Source: Kalmanozyma brasiliensis GHG001
Lineage: Eukaryota; Basidiomycota; Ustilaginomycetes; Ustilaginales
Direction of reading: 5' to 3'
DNA: 64,000 nucleotides
NCBI RefSeq assembly: GCF_000497045.1
Contig: NW_015961963.1
Location: 124,001-188,000, forward strand
The position numbers and the translations under genes are program-made. The notes below the pieces were generated by a model. That model made no database searches and was not told where the DNA came from. It saw only the letters and a list, made by a program, of their open reading frames with translations. Shown in pieces: positions 20,669 through 30,563 of this stretch (position 1 is its first letter; the number at the start of each line of letters is the position of its first letter).

Positions 20669-22456
20669 CTACTGCTTGAGCGGCAGATCCGCCAGACAGG
20701 GCGCATTGAACAGCCTCCCCGACCACGCGCCCCTCGCCGTCGGGATCGCCACGTACAACCACAGCATCACATTCGCAATCACAAACGCCGTGTAGACGAT
20801 CTTCAACGTCAGACTGTCCAGCTCTATCGCCAGTCTTGCCGTGCAAATGGCCAAACTTGCAAAAGGGAAAGTGAGCCCCCACCAGCCCATGTTGAATCCG
20901 AGCTTGCCTCTCTTCAACTCACGAATGATGGTGAATACGCCGATGGCGAGCCACCAGATGCCCAGGCCGAAGAGGAGCATGGCCGAGATCAGGCCGGCAC
21001 CGTACAGGGCTTGGCCGACGGAGAAGAGCTGCGGCACGCCGGAGGATGAGGCGGGGGTGGAGATGGTGGGGAAGAGCTCGAGGGCGACGCGGCCGAGGTG
21101 GAGACACGCCTCGCCACCCTGGCCGCAGGGTCCCAGGGGCAGAAAGACCGAGATGATCACATCCCGTGGTGGAGACTTGAACAGCAGCAGACGCTGGAAG
21201 TAGAGGACGAGGATGAGCAGTGCTAGCGGCAGACCGATGCCCAACACCAGGTAGCTGACCACCATGATGGTGAAGGCATAGGTGGGGTACCGGAACATCA
21301 GAATCTCCGCGAGAACGCTGCCTGTCGCCGCTGCAGTGATGGGCGGGACAATGGGCAGAAGAAGCGCCGCAGTGATACCTTCAAAGTAGTGCTTCTGGTA
21401 GGTCATCATGCTGAAAGGCACCCCAATCGCCGTCATCAGGCTGATCACGGTGGCTGCCCACCACAGCCCGCTCGCCGCAAGCGCGAAGCCGATGCCCAGC
21501 TCGAATTCTTTCGTCCCCAGCTGCGCGATGCCACTGATGATGGTGATCAGTCCCATGGGTAACGTGCCCAGGAACATCGACTGTTGCGCATGCTTGATCG
21601 TCAACGGCAGGATTTCAGGGTACATGAAGTACCGCGAAAGGAAGACGCAGAAGAATAGGATGAAGATGACAATGTCGCCGAGCAGGAAGCACAGCGCAGG
21701 CCATCGCAGCCCCGAATGGATTGATGGCCATGGAAGCAGGTTGAGCAGCGTCGCAATGACACCGGTGCCCATCGTCACGGAGAACCAAGACGGAGTGAAA
21801 TGCAGCACTCGCTCCTTGATGCCGCTCCGTCGCATCGGCTTGCCATCTTCGCCGACGATCTTGATGCGTTCTGGTTCGCTGCTTGCGTCGCTTGACTGCG
21901 CACTCGAGTTGCTTTGCCCATTTTGAGACCGAGCGACCTTTTCAGAGTCGGCTGTGCTTCCCAGCTCTTCTTCTGATCGTCGCACCGCGGTCTGCTTGGG
22001 TCGTTTGCTTCGTTCGCTCTTGAGACCATTTCGATGCCTCTGACGTACCAGGGATGGCAACAGCTTCTTCCGTCGCTGCCGTGAACCTCCCGCACTTCCC
22101 TCTCCTTTTGGATTGTCCTCGCCAGTGAGCACCCTCGTCAAGCGCTGTCCGTACGACTCTGCTGGTTGGAGCGCACGCTGTTCGCCCGAAGATGAAGCGG
22201 ATTCGCTGGTGCTCGTCTCAGCATGCCCGATGCCGGTCGCTGCTTCGATGTCTGCTTGTGTGGCATCCATCGTGGACTGTTGACGACTTGAGCTTGTTCG
22301 TTGGAGTGCTGCGGCTGATGTGCTTGCGGATGGCTGTTGACGTGATGAAGACGCCGTTGCAGTATGGGCGTGTTCGACAGATGCAAGGACGTCGTTCTGC
22401 AACTCGAGGCCGGGAGCGTCCTGGTAGAGTCGAGGATCTTTCGAGGCCATCGTCAT
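20669..22456 (-). CDS. SSU1: SSU1-type sulfite exporter (TDT family)
   Basis: This plasma-membrane transporter belongs to the tellurite-resistance/dicarboxylate transporter family, whose fungal member Ssu1 exports sulfite and gives sulfite tolerance. The membrane domain starts near residue 215 with the hallmark HFTPSWFSVTMGTGVIATLL and continues through about ten hydrophobic segments, including YPEILPLTIKHAQQSMFLGTLPMG and LPLGPCGQGGEACLHLG. The first 210 residues are Ser/Gln/Arg-rich and presumably cytosolic, longer than in yeast Ssu1. Two ATGs, at 22456 and 22450, are equally plausible starts. Substrate is inferred from the family only. Confidence 0.9.
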   Translation of the reverse strand: MTMASKDPRLYQDAPGLELQNDVLASVEHAHTATASSSRQQPSASTSAAALQRTSSSRQQSTMDATQADIEAATGIGHAETSTSESASSSGEQRALQPAESYGQRLTRVLTGEDNPKGEGSAGGSRQRRKKLLPSLVRQRHRNGLKSERSKRPKQTAVRRSEEELGSTADSEKVARSQNGQSNSSAQSSDASSEPERIKIVGEDGKPMRRSGIKERVLHFTPSWFSVTMGTGVIATLLNLLPWPSIHSGLRWPALCFLLGDIVIFILFFCVFLSRYFMYPEILPLTIKHAQQSMFLGTLPMGLITIISGIAQLGTKEFELGIGFALAASGLWWAATVISLMTAIGVPFSMMTYQKHYFEGITAALLLPIVPPITAAATGSVLAEILMFRYPTYAFTIMVVSYLVLGIGLPLALLILVLYFQRLLLFKSPPRDVIISVFLPLGPCGQGGEACLHLGRVALELFPTISTPASSSGVPQLFSVGQALYGAGLISAMLLFGLGIWWLAIGVFTIIRELKRGKLGFNMGWWGLTFPFASLAICTARLAIELDSLTLKIVYTAFVIANVMLWLYVAIPTARGAWSGRLFNAPCLADLPLKQ

Positions 22457-23095
22457 GCTCTTTTCGTCCCTCGGGTATATGTGCGTTCCGGTGTGTTGAA
22501 CGGCGAGTGCTGACGACTCTAGGTCAAAGGAGTGAGGTCGCCTTTATGTATAGCCGTCGGCTCAATCCTCGAGCTTAGGCATCAATCGTCAGTTCCTAGT
22601 AGTCCAGCCAGCTAGAAGACGATCTAGGAGAGGTATTCCAGGATCGGCGCGGGATATACGGAATGATGGTGACTCGAAACGATGCAGAAGTCGACGATTG
22701 CTTTCGAGACAAGATGTCTGTTGATGAGCAAATGGGTGAATGCACTCAGCTGCAGGTCGAGCATCAAAAACCCAAATTCACTCCGCAGGCTGAGAGCGGC
22801 GGAGCGGCTAAAGAGCGCAGCCTGTATTTCCGCTTTCCTCCACTCACAACTCGATCTCTGCGGCAACTCGCCCGCTGGCCACCAACGAGCAAAGGCTGCT
22901 GTAAGCGACACAATTGCAATATCACAAGCTCGGATGCACATTCTTCGGTGTCCCATTGGCCTTGTTCTCGGATCCAAACTCACTCAGAGACACAATCGCT
23001 TCATCAGTCTTCAACACGGGAGTTTGTACATGAACACTGTTTGATTGCTTGAGTGTAGAGACGTATCTGGACAGACACTGGACAACGACGGCCGC
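22457..23095. other. Intergenic, between SSU1 and the acyl-CoA dehydrogenase gene
   Basis: This 0.64 kb stretch should contain the SSU1 promoter. The minus-strand 119-codon ORF at 22624-22983 has no family resemblance and I do not call it. Confidence 0.5.
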
Positions 23096-24487
23096 TCAAA
23101 GGTGGCTCTTGATGCCGGCCTTGGCGAGCAGAGCATCCGAGATGGCCTGGGTCTTGTTGAGCTTCTCCCACACCTCGGGTGCCCTTCGGAGCTCGAGCTT
23201 GCCGAGCTGCTGCAGGTGGACCTCGTCGGGCCCGTCGGCGTATCGGAGCGTTCGCAGCTGGGCGTAGGCGTATGCGAGCATGGTGTCCTGCGAGACACCT
23301 TCGGCGCCGTGGGCCTGCATGGACATGTCGAGCACCTCGAGTGCAGCGTTGACGACGGCGACCTTGGACATGCCGATCTCGCGCATGGCTCCCTTGGCGT
23401 TGGTCTTGTCGATCATGTTGGCGGCCGACAGCACGAGCAGACGGCTCTGCTCAATCTTGATGCGCGCCCAAGCAATGTTCTGAACAATGGTGCCGTGCTC
23501 CGAGAGCGTCTTGCCGAACGCCTTCTTTCGCTGGTCGGTGCAACGGGCGAGCATGAGCTCGAGCGCACGCTCCGCAGTACCAATAGTGCGCATGCAGTGG
23601 TGAATACGACCAGGACCAAGACGACCCTGGATGATCTCGAACCCACGACCCCAGCCGAGCACGAGGTTGCTGAGAGGGATACGAACGTTTTCGTAAATCA
23701 CCTCGCAGTGGCCCTCGGGCGCATCGTCGTAGCCAAACACCTGCATGGGGCGGATGACCTTGACACCGGGCGCATTGGCGGGCACGATGACCAGACTCTG
23801 CTGTGCGTGGCTGTTGCTGTTCTCGGGGTCCGACTTGCCCATCACCAGGTGGACGGCACATCGCGGGTCACCGGCACCCGAAATCCACCACTTGTGGCCG
23901 TTGATGACAATCTCGTTGCCCTCCTGGCGAATCGAGGTGCGGATGTTGGTGGCGTCCGACGAGGCGATGAAGCGCTCCGTCATGGCAAAGGCAGAGCGGA
24001 TTTCACCGTTGAGCAGGGGAGTGAGCCATGTGTCCTTCTGCTGCTGGTTGCCGTACTTGGCGAACACCTCCATGTTGCCCGTGTCGGGAGCAGCACAGTT
24101 GAGCGACTCGGAGGCAAAGTGGGAGCATCGACCGGTCATCTCGGCAATGACGGAATATTCGAGATTGGTCAAAGGCGAGCCGAGGCCAGGGTAGTGCTTG
24201 GCGGAGAGGAAGAGGTTCCAGAGGCCCTGCGACTTGGCCTTCTTCTTGAGCTGCTCGACGACCTCGGGGATGACCTTCCATCGCTTGGCGGGGTCGGTGG
24301 AGACCTGAGCGTGGTAGAGTCGCTCGGCGGGGATGCACTCATCGACGACGAAGCGGATGACCTTGACGAGGGTCTCCTTGCCAAAGGGGGTGAACTTGTC
24401 CTCGATGAAGGCCCAGGTACCCGCGCCGATGTACTTCTTGATGAGCTCGTCGCCACTGAGGCTGGCGGGGATGACTGTGGACGACAT
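23096..24487 (-). CDS. Acyl-CoA dehydrogenase, ACAD10/11-like, with PTS1-like C terminus
   Basis: This FAD-dependent enzyme oxidises acyl-CoA to enoyl-CoA. The 463 residues cover all three ACAD domains: an N-terminal helical part, the beta domain with AFAMTERFIASSDATNIRTSI and INGHKWWISGAGDPRC, and a C-terminal helical part with GRLGPGRIHHCMRTIG and YADGPDEVHLQQLGKLEL. GDPRC and MQVFGYDDAPEGHCEVIYENVRIP are characteristic of the ACAD10/11 group. The last three residues are SHL, a plausible peroxisomal targeting signal type 1. No mitochondrial presequence is evident at MSSTVIPASLSGDELI. Peroxisomal location is therefore likely, which fits reports of peroxisomal ACADs in smut fungi. Chain-length preference cannot be read from the sequence. 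Confidence 0.92.
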   Translation of the reverse strand: MSSTVIPASLSGDELIKKYIGAGTWAFIEDKFTPFGKETLVKVIRFVVDECIPAERLYHAQVSTDPAKRWKVIPEVVEQLKKKAKSQGLWNLFLSAKHYPGLGSPLTNLEYSVIAEMTGRCSHFASESLNCAAPDTGNMEVFAKYGNQQQKDTWLTPLLNGEIRSAFAMTERFIASSDATNIRTSIRQEGNEIVINGHKWWISGAGDPRCAVHLVMGKSDPENSNSHAQQSLVIVPANAPGVKVIRPMQVFGYDDAPEGHCEVIYENVRIPLSNLVLGWGRGFEIIQGRLGPGRIHHCMRTIGTAERALELMLARCTDQRKKAFGKTLSEHGTIVQNIAWARIKIEQSRLLVLSAANMIDKTNAKGAMREIGMSKVAVVNAALEVLDMSMQAHGAEGVSQDTMLAYAYAQLRTLRYADGPDEVHLQQLGKLELRRAPEVWEKLNKTQAISDALLAKAGIKSHL

Positions 24488-26184
24488 TCTTGATGTATAT
24501 GTGCGGGGAAGTGCAAAGGAACGGAGAGAGGTTCAGATGGTAGCGAGCTGGTGGCGGTGAAGTGAAGTGAAGGAAGGGAAGGATGCAAGGATGAAGGTGC
24601 GAGATGAGGAGGAGGAATCCGGCAGTGAGGAGAGGAGGTGATATATTCTACCGTGAGCCGGTAGAGAACCGGGCAAGAGGGTCGGGTTGGCTGTACCGGT
24701 GGCACGAAGGTTCAGTCTGGCCCCACGCTTCTCTGTTACCTGTCTTTCTTCCCCCGCCTTGATGCTAAGCGCGGAGAGAGAGAGGCAGCTGTGCAGGATT
24801 CTGTTTCGAGGGTCCACGGCACCACATCGTTCGAGCGCGAGACTTGGCATCAGGCACAAGAGCACCAGCAAGTCTTCTCGGCAAACACGCACCAAAGGGC
24901 CCACCACACTCGAATTTTGTGGGGTCAGACCGAATTGAGAAGAAGCAAGTTTGAGGCAGCACAGATTTAATGAGTGCACCCCCCAACCTGTCGCTTGCCA
25001 ACTCTGAGCTTTTTTCCCGACGCCCTGGCCGTTAGACGATCAAATGGCCCGCGCGCGTGTCAAATCAACCGGAAAAATACAAATTGGATGGTGGCAACAC
25101 GCACCAACACGGCCCAGTTCGACCGAAAACAAGAAGCCGAGGACCGGTCTGGCTTTGCTGAGCGCTTTGCTGTCAAAGCCTGCCTTGCTGCAAGCCTGAA
25201 TTTCGTGCAGGTACATTCGCCTCACAAGCGCGCACTGTGCTGACACTGTCGTTAGTAGCCGGTCTCCGGCAATGTCGACGCTGGGGGGGATGCCATGCTT
25301 TGCTTGTTAGTCCAGCTGGCATTCTTGTCGTTGATTTCTCGGTTCCCGACTGATGGACTGGCGGATTCTGACAGCTGCGATCAGCTGAAGTACGATACAT
25401 TGGGAGAGAGCGGGCGGGCCCATGCAGAGCGTTGAGGCGCTGTGCTGCGAGGCGCAGATCACACCTCTTGCCTGTGTCATCCAGTGTGCTTTCTCACTTC
25501 AGTTACCGCCTGCAAACGCTTCTTCGGCTTCGTCAAGCCTCGGAAGCGTCCTCGTGCGTACACTGTATCGAGACAAGGAGGCGACCCGAACGCTTGCTGC
25601 AATCCGACACCTCGTCAACTGACGAGCAAGAGCCGCTCTAAGGTACGCCTTGCTGCAAGCTCGCTGCAGCTCACGGAAAAACTGAGAGGCGAGATGACTT
25701 GAGCAAAGACTGCCGTGGACTGTCGATAGGACTAAGCAGCTTTGCCAGGCTGCGGCAGGCTGTTTGGTGGGCAGCTCGCTCTTTTCAGATCAAAGAGACA
25801 GGCCATACCGATGTTCACCGAGACAGCGATCCGCAGGATGCTGTGCTTGCCTTGAAAGAAGGTGGATGATAGGCTAGCGGACCGGACTTGGGCCATGGCT
25901 GAGCACAACGCCTTTGCGCTGCGCTGACGCAGCCTCAATTTTGGCGCAGTCAAACCTCCACCTACAACCTTAAATTTTTGGTTCGCCAGAAGACGAGGAT
26001 GCTGCGCCACGGACTTCATTCGTGGCCTCTGTGGTCACATTGTGTCTCCTTTCTACCACCTCGCAAGCACTCAAGCATATACAATAGGCTCGGAGACGAT
26101 AACAGTAATCGACAACACATGCATTTAGCGTAAAGAGCAGCCGTCGAAGCGAACGAGTGGCACACTCGCAAGGACATCGCAACC
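24488..26184. other. Intergenic, divergent between ACAD and UBL-WLM genes
   Basis: This 1.7 kb stretch separates divergent starts. The first 200 bases next to the ACAD start are G/A-rich on the plus strand, that is, a C/T-rich leader for the minus-strand gene. The remainder holds only short ORFs with no recognisable product. Confidence 0.5.
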
Positions 26185-27234
26185 ATGGGCAGCTTCAGCC
26201 TCACGATTGTGCACCGCAAGACCGAGCATTCAATAGACGCCTTGGAGCCAAGCACTGCCCTATCGGAGCTTCGTCAAGCAATCGAGGCGCTTACATTCGT
26301 GCCGTTGGACAAGCAGAAGCTGCTCGTGCCTCGGAGCGCAGGCATTGCAGACTTGAACAGCCATCATCATGGCGATGCCCATGCAGACTCACGGACGCTC
26401 GCTGACGTCGGATTCGGCGACAAAACCGATGTCAAAGTGACAGTACTCGGACCATCATCAGAAGAGCTGGAGCGACTGCACCAGAATGAAGCGGAAATGC
26501 AGAAACGCAATGCTCCCAGGTCGTACCACCCTAGCATGCTGCGCGGAACAAAGGCTCGCAACACAACGCAGCCCGGCTCGAGCTTCTCTCCTTTCGGCCC
26601 CATTCAGGCACATCCGACCACATCGCCATCATCACCGCTCCATGCCAAGGTCATCGACTATCTGACCAGACTCAGCCGAGATCCTGGCATCCTACACATT
26701 TGCCAGCTGCACCAGTTTCGCGTTGGCTCACTCACCGAGCTGCTACCATGGGAACACCCGAACTTGTTAGGTCTCAATGAGAACGCAGGACAGAGGATTC
26801 TGCTACGCATTCGCACCGATAACGCGGAAGGCTTCCGAGACTACAAGACGACACGCAGAGTGCTCGTCCACGAATTGGCGCACAACAAGGTGGCCGACCA
26901 TCCGCCCGAGTTCAAGATCCTCAACAGCGAACTCAACGCCCAAATTGAAGCTTTCGAGCGCAAGCAGCAGGATGGAACGCATGCACTCGTAGAGGGTGAT
27001 GTCTACGAGCCTTCTGCTCCAGCACTCTCGGCTGGTGGTGGCTCCGGCGGCGGTAATAGGCTCGGAGGAGGCGACCCATCTCGGAATGCTGCCAGCGCCG
27101 AAGAGCGGCGCGCACAGATCCTCGCAGCAACCATGCGTAGGCTTGAACGCGAAGAGCAGGAGATTGAGCAAAGCTGCGGCAGTGCGGCTGGCGCTGCTTC
27201 TCAGAACGGGAGGAGAACGCCCTCCGGGTCTTGA
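26185..27234 (+). CDS. Ubiquitin-like/WLM-domain metalloprotease (Wss1-like)
   Basis: The 349-residue protein combines an N-terminal ubiquitin-like domain (about 1-90, FSLTIVHRKTEHSIDALEPS) with a WLM domain. WLM proteases of the Wss1/Spartan type cut proteins crosslinked to DNA or act on SUMO/ubiquitin conjugates. The zinc site HELAHNKVADH is intact: His229, Glu230, His233 and a third His at 239. The surrounding LLGLNENAGQRILLRIRTD and PPEFKILNSELNAQ are typical of the family. The UBL-WLM order matches a known fission yeast and plant architecture rather than budding yeast Wss1, which lacks the UBL. The C-terminal 80 residues are Gly/Ala/Arg-rich. I see no clear SUMO- or VCP-interaction motif. 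Confidence 0.9.
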   Translation: MGSFSLTIVHRKTEHSIDALEPSTALSELRQAIEALTFVPLDKQKLLVPRSAGIADLNSHHHGDAHADSRTLADVGFGDKTDVKVTVLGPSSEELERLHQNEAEMQKRNAPRSYHPSMLRGTKARNTTQPGSSFSPFGPIQAHPTTSPSSPLHAKVIDYLTRLSRDPGILHICQLHQFRVGSLTELLPWEHPNLLGLNENAGQRILLRIRTDNAEGFRDYKTTRRVLVHELAHNKVADHPPEFKILNSELNAQIEAFERKQQDGTHALVEGDVYEPSAPALSAGGGSGGGNRLGGGDPSRNAASAEERRAQILAATMRRLEREEQEIEQSCGSAAGAASQNGRRTPSGS

Positions 27235-28064
27235 TCATAACTCGTCACACCTCTAACATACCTGATACCCTCTAGCCGTACTTCCCTCTAATGATGTACT
27301 TCTATCTTCAATCTCATCTTCTACTTCTACCTAGTCACGAGGATGAGCTGTGACTGCTTTGCGACCCGGTTGTCTGCTCACTGATGCTCTGTGTTACTAA
27401 TTTAACAGATCCAGAGAAAATCGATCCGAACGCTCACTTTGCTGACCGGAGAAATTTCGAGCCAAAAAGTGTTGGTTGAGGGTCAACGTGCACGGTTCCA
27501 GAGTGGAAGTCAGAACAACACTCTCACTCCTGTCTCACCGGACCATCCGGCGCTTCATCACAACTCATCTCGTCTTGCAAGCTTCACTTTGGTGCAAACA
27601 AGGATGGTCGGTATCTGTCGGATGCCATCCGTGTGGCTGTGTGAACTCATCGATCTGACTGCGCAAGGTGAGTGGCTCGTCTGAGGCAAAGGCGGTGGAG
27701 CGCGGACGCGTCTGGGCAGTGTTATTTGACTTTGGGAAAAAAGACAGCTGCAGGCTGTGCTCGAGATCGTCCAAGGTCCCCGTGAAGGTTTGCTGGCTCG
27801 AGGCCAAGTGAGCGTCAAGCGTTGCTTCGGACCTCTAATTCACCTCGGCTCATCCTTTCTACAATCACACACACTCTCCTTCATCGACCTGTTCGGATCG
27901 CTGCGATTCCGACCATCACCTGTATCGGAACCCTTTCCTCCTTCGTCAGCACCCGACGCATGCTTCGCCCAGCCAATCTTTGACGTACCACACTCCCTTG
28001 AATCACGCAGGCAGCCTCGGTCGATCGTGCTTTGGACCTCTCCGCGCCGCTGCCCTCGCCCACC
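27235..28064. other. Intergenic and leader of the C2-domain gene
   Basis: This 0.83 kb stretch runs between two plus-strand genes. The right half is C/T-rich and probably leader of the C2 gene. ORFs crossing into 28065 in other frames are shadows of that gene. Confidence 0.5.
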
Positions 28065-30509
28065 ATGCCGACGTCCGCCGAGCCCGTCCACAAGGGCACG
28101 CTCGTCTGCGTCGTCCTCAAGGCGCGCAACCTGCCCAACAAGAAATCCATCGGAAAGCAGGATCCTTACACCGTCCTTACCATGGGCCACGAAAGCCAAA
28201 AGACAAAGCCCGACAAGCGCGGTGGTCAGCACCCGTCTTGGGACGAACAGCTTCACTTCGAAGTCTACGAGGACATGGAGGATGCTCTCGTCAAAGATGC
28301 GGCCAATGGATCTGGATCGGCTTCCAAAGCGACGTCGGCTTCTGCACTCAAGACAAAAGGAGGCAAGAAGGTGCTCAAGGTCGCTTGCTACGCTGACGAC
28401 AGCAAAGAGCCCGAATTCATCGGTGAAGGTATCGTTGACCTGACCGACACGCTCAAGACGGGCGAGTACGACGAATGGGTCACCATCAAGGCCAAGGACC
28501 GCTACGCCGGCGAGGTCTACCTCGAGCTCACCTTCTACTCGGCTGCCGCCCCTCCCAAGAAGCGCAGGCCGTCGACGCAGCCCGCCGTCCTTTCAGCAAC
28601 CGACTCGTATGGCGGTGCTGGCTCCTTCTCCAGGATCGAAGACGGTGGCAACGCAGCTTCCACTGGATCTGGCTCAGGTGCCCCTCCCAAACCGCCCAAA
28701 GGCAAAGGTGACCACCCTCCTATTCCGGCATCAATGCGACCAGGGAGCTTCTCCGCTGCTTCATCCAACAGCCATCATCGCATGTCGAGCAGTATATCCG
28801 CTTCGGGCCTCGCATCGATGCACAGACCGCCTTCCGCCATGTCCCACTCGCAGACCATGCACGACCTCGGCAGCAGCACGCTTCGTCCCAGCTCGTCGCT
28901 CGCCACTATGGACACATACACACCCGCTTACGCTCCTGCCAGCATCTCTCGCGGCACGAGCCCTGCACCTCCGTCATCTGCACACCATCTAGCTGCTCAC
29001 AATCACGCCTCTTCCATGGGTCCCACCGCGGGCGGATCCAGACGCAACAGCTTCAATGCGCCCATGCCTTCCGAATTCGGTCACTCGATCCAGCCCTCGG
29101 GTTCCTACTACTCGCAGCACTCGATCACGCCGTCTCAGAGCAGTCAGTACATCGCTCACCACCCACAGCCCGGAGACCCAAGCGATGATATGTACGCTAC
29201 TGTCAAGCCAGCCGACTTCCTCCAGCAGCAGCAACATCAGCAACATCAACGGCAGCAGCAATACAGCGTGCCTCGTTCGCATTCGATCTCTCACATTCCT
29301 GTTGCTTACAACCAGATGCCTCAGCCTGACTTTGGTGCGGACCAACTGGCCCAGTCCATGTCCAAGATGGGCTTTGGTCACTCGGCTGCTACCATGGATA
29401 GACCACCACCCCCTAGATCGCCCGTGCACGCTGAAGAGCGTCCACCGCAGTCGCACATCTATCAGGCGCCAGCTCATCTCGCTTCGCTGTATACGCCTCC
29501 GCCGACCGCAGGCTACCCGCAAGACGTGCAGAGACCGGTGTCGCCCGCTGCGCGACCAGCCTCGGCTCTGTCTCAATACAGCTCCCACTCAGCTCACCAC
29601 ACTTCGACACCATCGGTCGTCAATGCACAGGCCTACTACCAGCAGCCGCAGGCCGGTGGCCATCTTGCGCAGCCGACATCGATCCCACCGCGAACTTCGT
29701 CGCCTGGCGCTTCTTCAGGCTACCACCCCATCCCTTCGCCCTACAGCCAGCCAGCGCAGCCATCGCACGTCTCTCGACCGCTACCATCAACACAGAGCTC
29801 GAGCTCGATCTCGTCGCACGCTCCACCTCAACCCCAGCAGCAGCAGCACGTATACCCCTCGCATCTCTATCAGCCCGTGCAGCAGCCTTCTCCGCCCCCG
29901 CATCAGCAGCAGCTGCCGCACTCCACCTCTCAATCGTTCTCGCACAATACGTGGCATGGTGCTCCACCAACGCAGGCATCACAGCCTGCTCAACCGACGT
30001 ATGCACCTGCGCCTGCTCCGCACCACAATGGCAGCATCCCACCGTCGGCGTCGAGCGGATATCTGTACACTGCTCCGCCGCAGCCGTCGAGTGCGAGCAG
30101 CGATCAGGGTTCGTGGGGACCTGGTCGATCGCCGTCCCCTTTGCCGCCGATCCCTGGGCATCAGCAGCCGTCCCATCTACCGTCCTCAGGCTCGATGCAT
30201 GGTTTCTACGGCACCTCGCCTGCCGCCGCTCCTGCATCACACTATGCTCACCCGCCGCAGACCTACTCACAGCAGTACGCTCCTCCAGCACAGCAATACG
30301 AAGCACCACCACCCGCCGGCGGGCGACGCCAATCGATCGACCCTAGTGGCTACCCATACCCCCGACCACCCCCACCGCAGCAGCAGCACTACGCGACAGT
30401 CTCCGCAGGCTCACAGTATCAGCACGGCGGATTGCCAAGCTCCTTTTCCTCATCCGCCCTCTACCAGTCGCATCAGAACAGCCAGTATCATCATCAGCAG
30501 TATCAGTAG
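28065..30509 (+). CDS. C2-domain protein with long Pro/Gln/Ser-rich tail (Inn1/Fic1-like)
   Basis: The 814-residue product has an N-terminal C2 domain (about 8-165): GTLVCVVLKARNLPNKKSIGKQDPYTVL, then HPSWDEQLHFEVYEDM, FIGEGIVDLTDTL and YAGEVYLELTFY. The remaining 640 residues are low complexity with many PxxP stretches, Gln runs and Tyr/His. This layout matches the cytokinesis proteins Inn1 of budding yeast and Fic1 of fission yeast, whose C2 domain acts at the division site while the tail binds SH3 proteins such as Cyk3, Hof1 or Cdc15. The tail is much longer than in yeast. I chose the ATG at 28065 because the frame upstream of it has no ATG. Confidence 0.65.
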   Translation: MPTSAEPVHKGTLVCVVLKARNLPNKKSIGKQDPYTVLTMGHESQKTKPDKRGGQHPSWDEQLHFEVYEDMEDALVKDAANGSGSASKATSASALKTKGGKKVLKVACYADDSKEPEFIGEGIVDLTDTLKTGEYDEWVTIKAKDRYAGEVYLELTFYSAAAPPKKRRPSTQPAVLSATDSYGGAGSFSRIEDGGNAASTGSGSGAPPKPPKGKGDHPPIPASMRPGSFSAASSNSHHRMSSSISASGLASMHRPPSAMSHSQTMHDLGSSTLRPSSSLATMDTYTPAYAPASISRGTSPAPPSSAHHLAAHNHASSMGPTAGGSRRNSFNAPMPSEFGHSIQPSGSYYSQHSITPSQSSQYIAHHPQPGDPSDDMYATVKPADFLQQQQHQQHQRQQQYSVPRSHSISHIPVAYNQMPQPDFGADQLAQSMSKMGFGHSAATMDRPPPPRSPVHAEERPPQSHIYQAPAHLASLYTPPPTAGYPQDVQRPVSPAARPASALSQYSSHSAHHTSTPSVVNAQAYYQQPQAGGHLAQPTSIPPRTSSPGASSGYHPIPSPYSQPAQPSHVSRPLPSTQSSSSISSHAPPQPQQQQHVYPSHLYQPVQQPSPPPHQQQLPHSTSQSFSHNTWHGAPPTQASQPAQPTYAPAPAPHHNGSIPPSASSGYLYTAPPQPSSASSDQGSWGPGRSPSPLPPIPGHQQPSHLPSSGSMHGFYGTSPAAAPASHYAHPPQTYSQQYAPPAQQYEAPPPAGGRRQSIDPSGYPYPRPPPPQQQHYATVSAGSQYQHGGLPSSFSSSALYQSHQNSQYHHQQYQ

Positions 30510-30563
30510 CGCAATATATTGAAATGGAAGGAACAGTGCCTAGTGTGGGAGTGTGTGTGAAAG

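Noticed and set aside
22624..22983. A 119-codon minus-strand frame between SSU1 and ACAD
   Set aside because: No recognisable domain or signal peptide, and equally long frames occur on the other strand.
23096..24487. Possible stop-codon readthrough to a cryptic PTS1, known in Ustilago for some enzymes
   Set aside because: I checked the stop contexts of several genes here, including VIP1, Rab, TAF9, bZIP, UBL-WLM and Dicer, and saw no TGA CTA context. The ACAD already ends in SHL.
23045..24493. A 482-codon open frame on the plus strand
   Set aside because: It is antisense to the acyl-CoA dehydrogenase gene, and the product has no recognisable domain.
29056..30522. A 488-codon Arg/Ser-rich frame
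   Set aside because: It is the shifted frame of the repetitive tail of the C2-domain gene. The real frame continues the C2 domain without a break.
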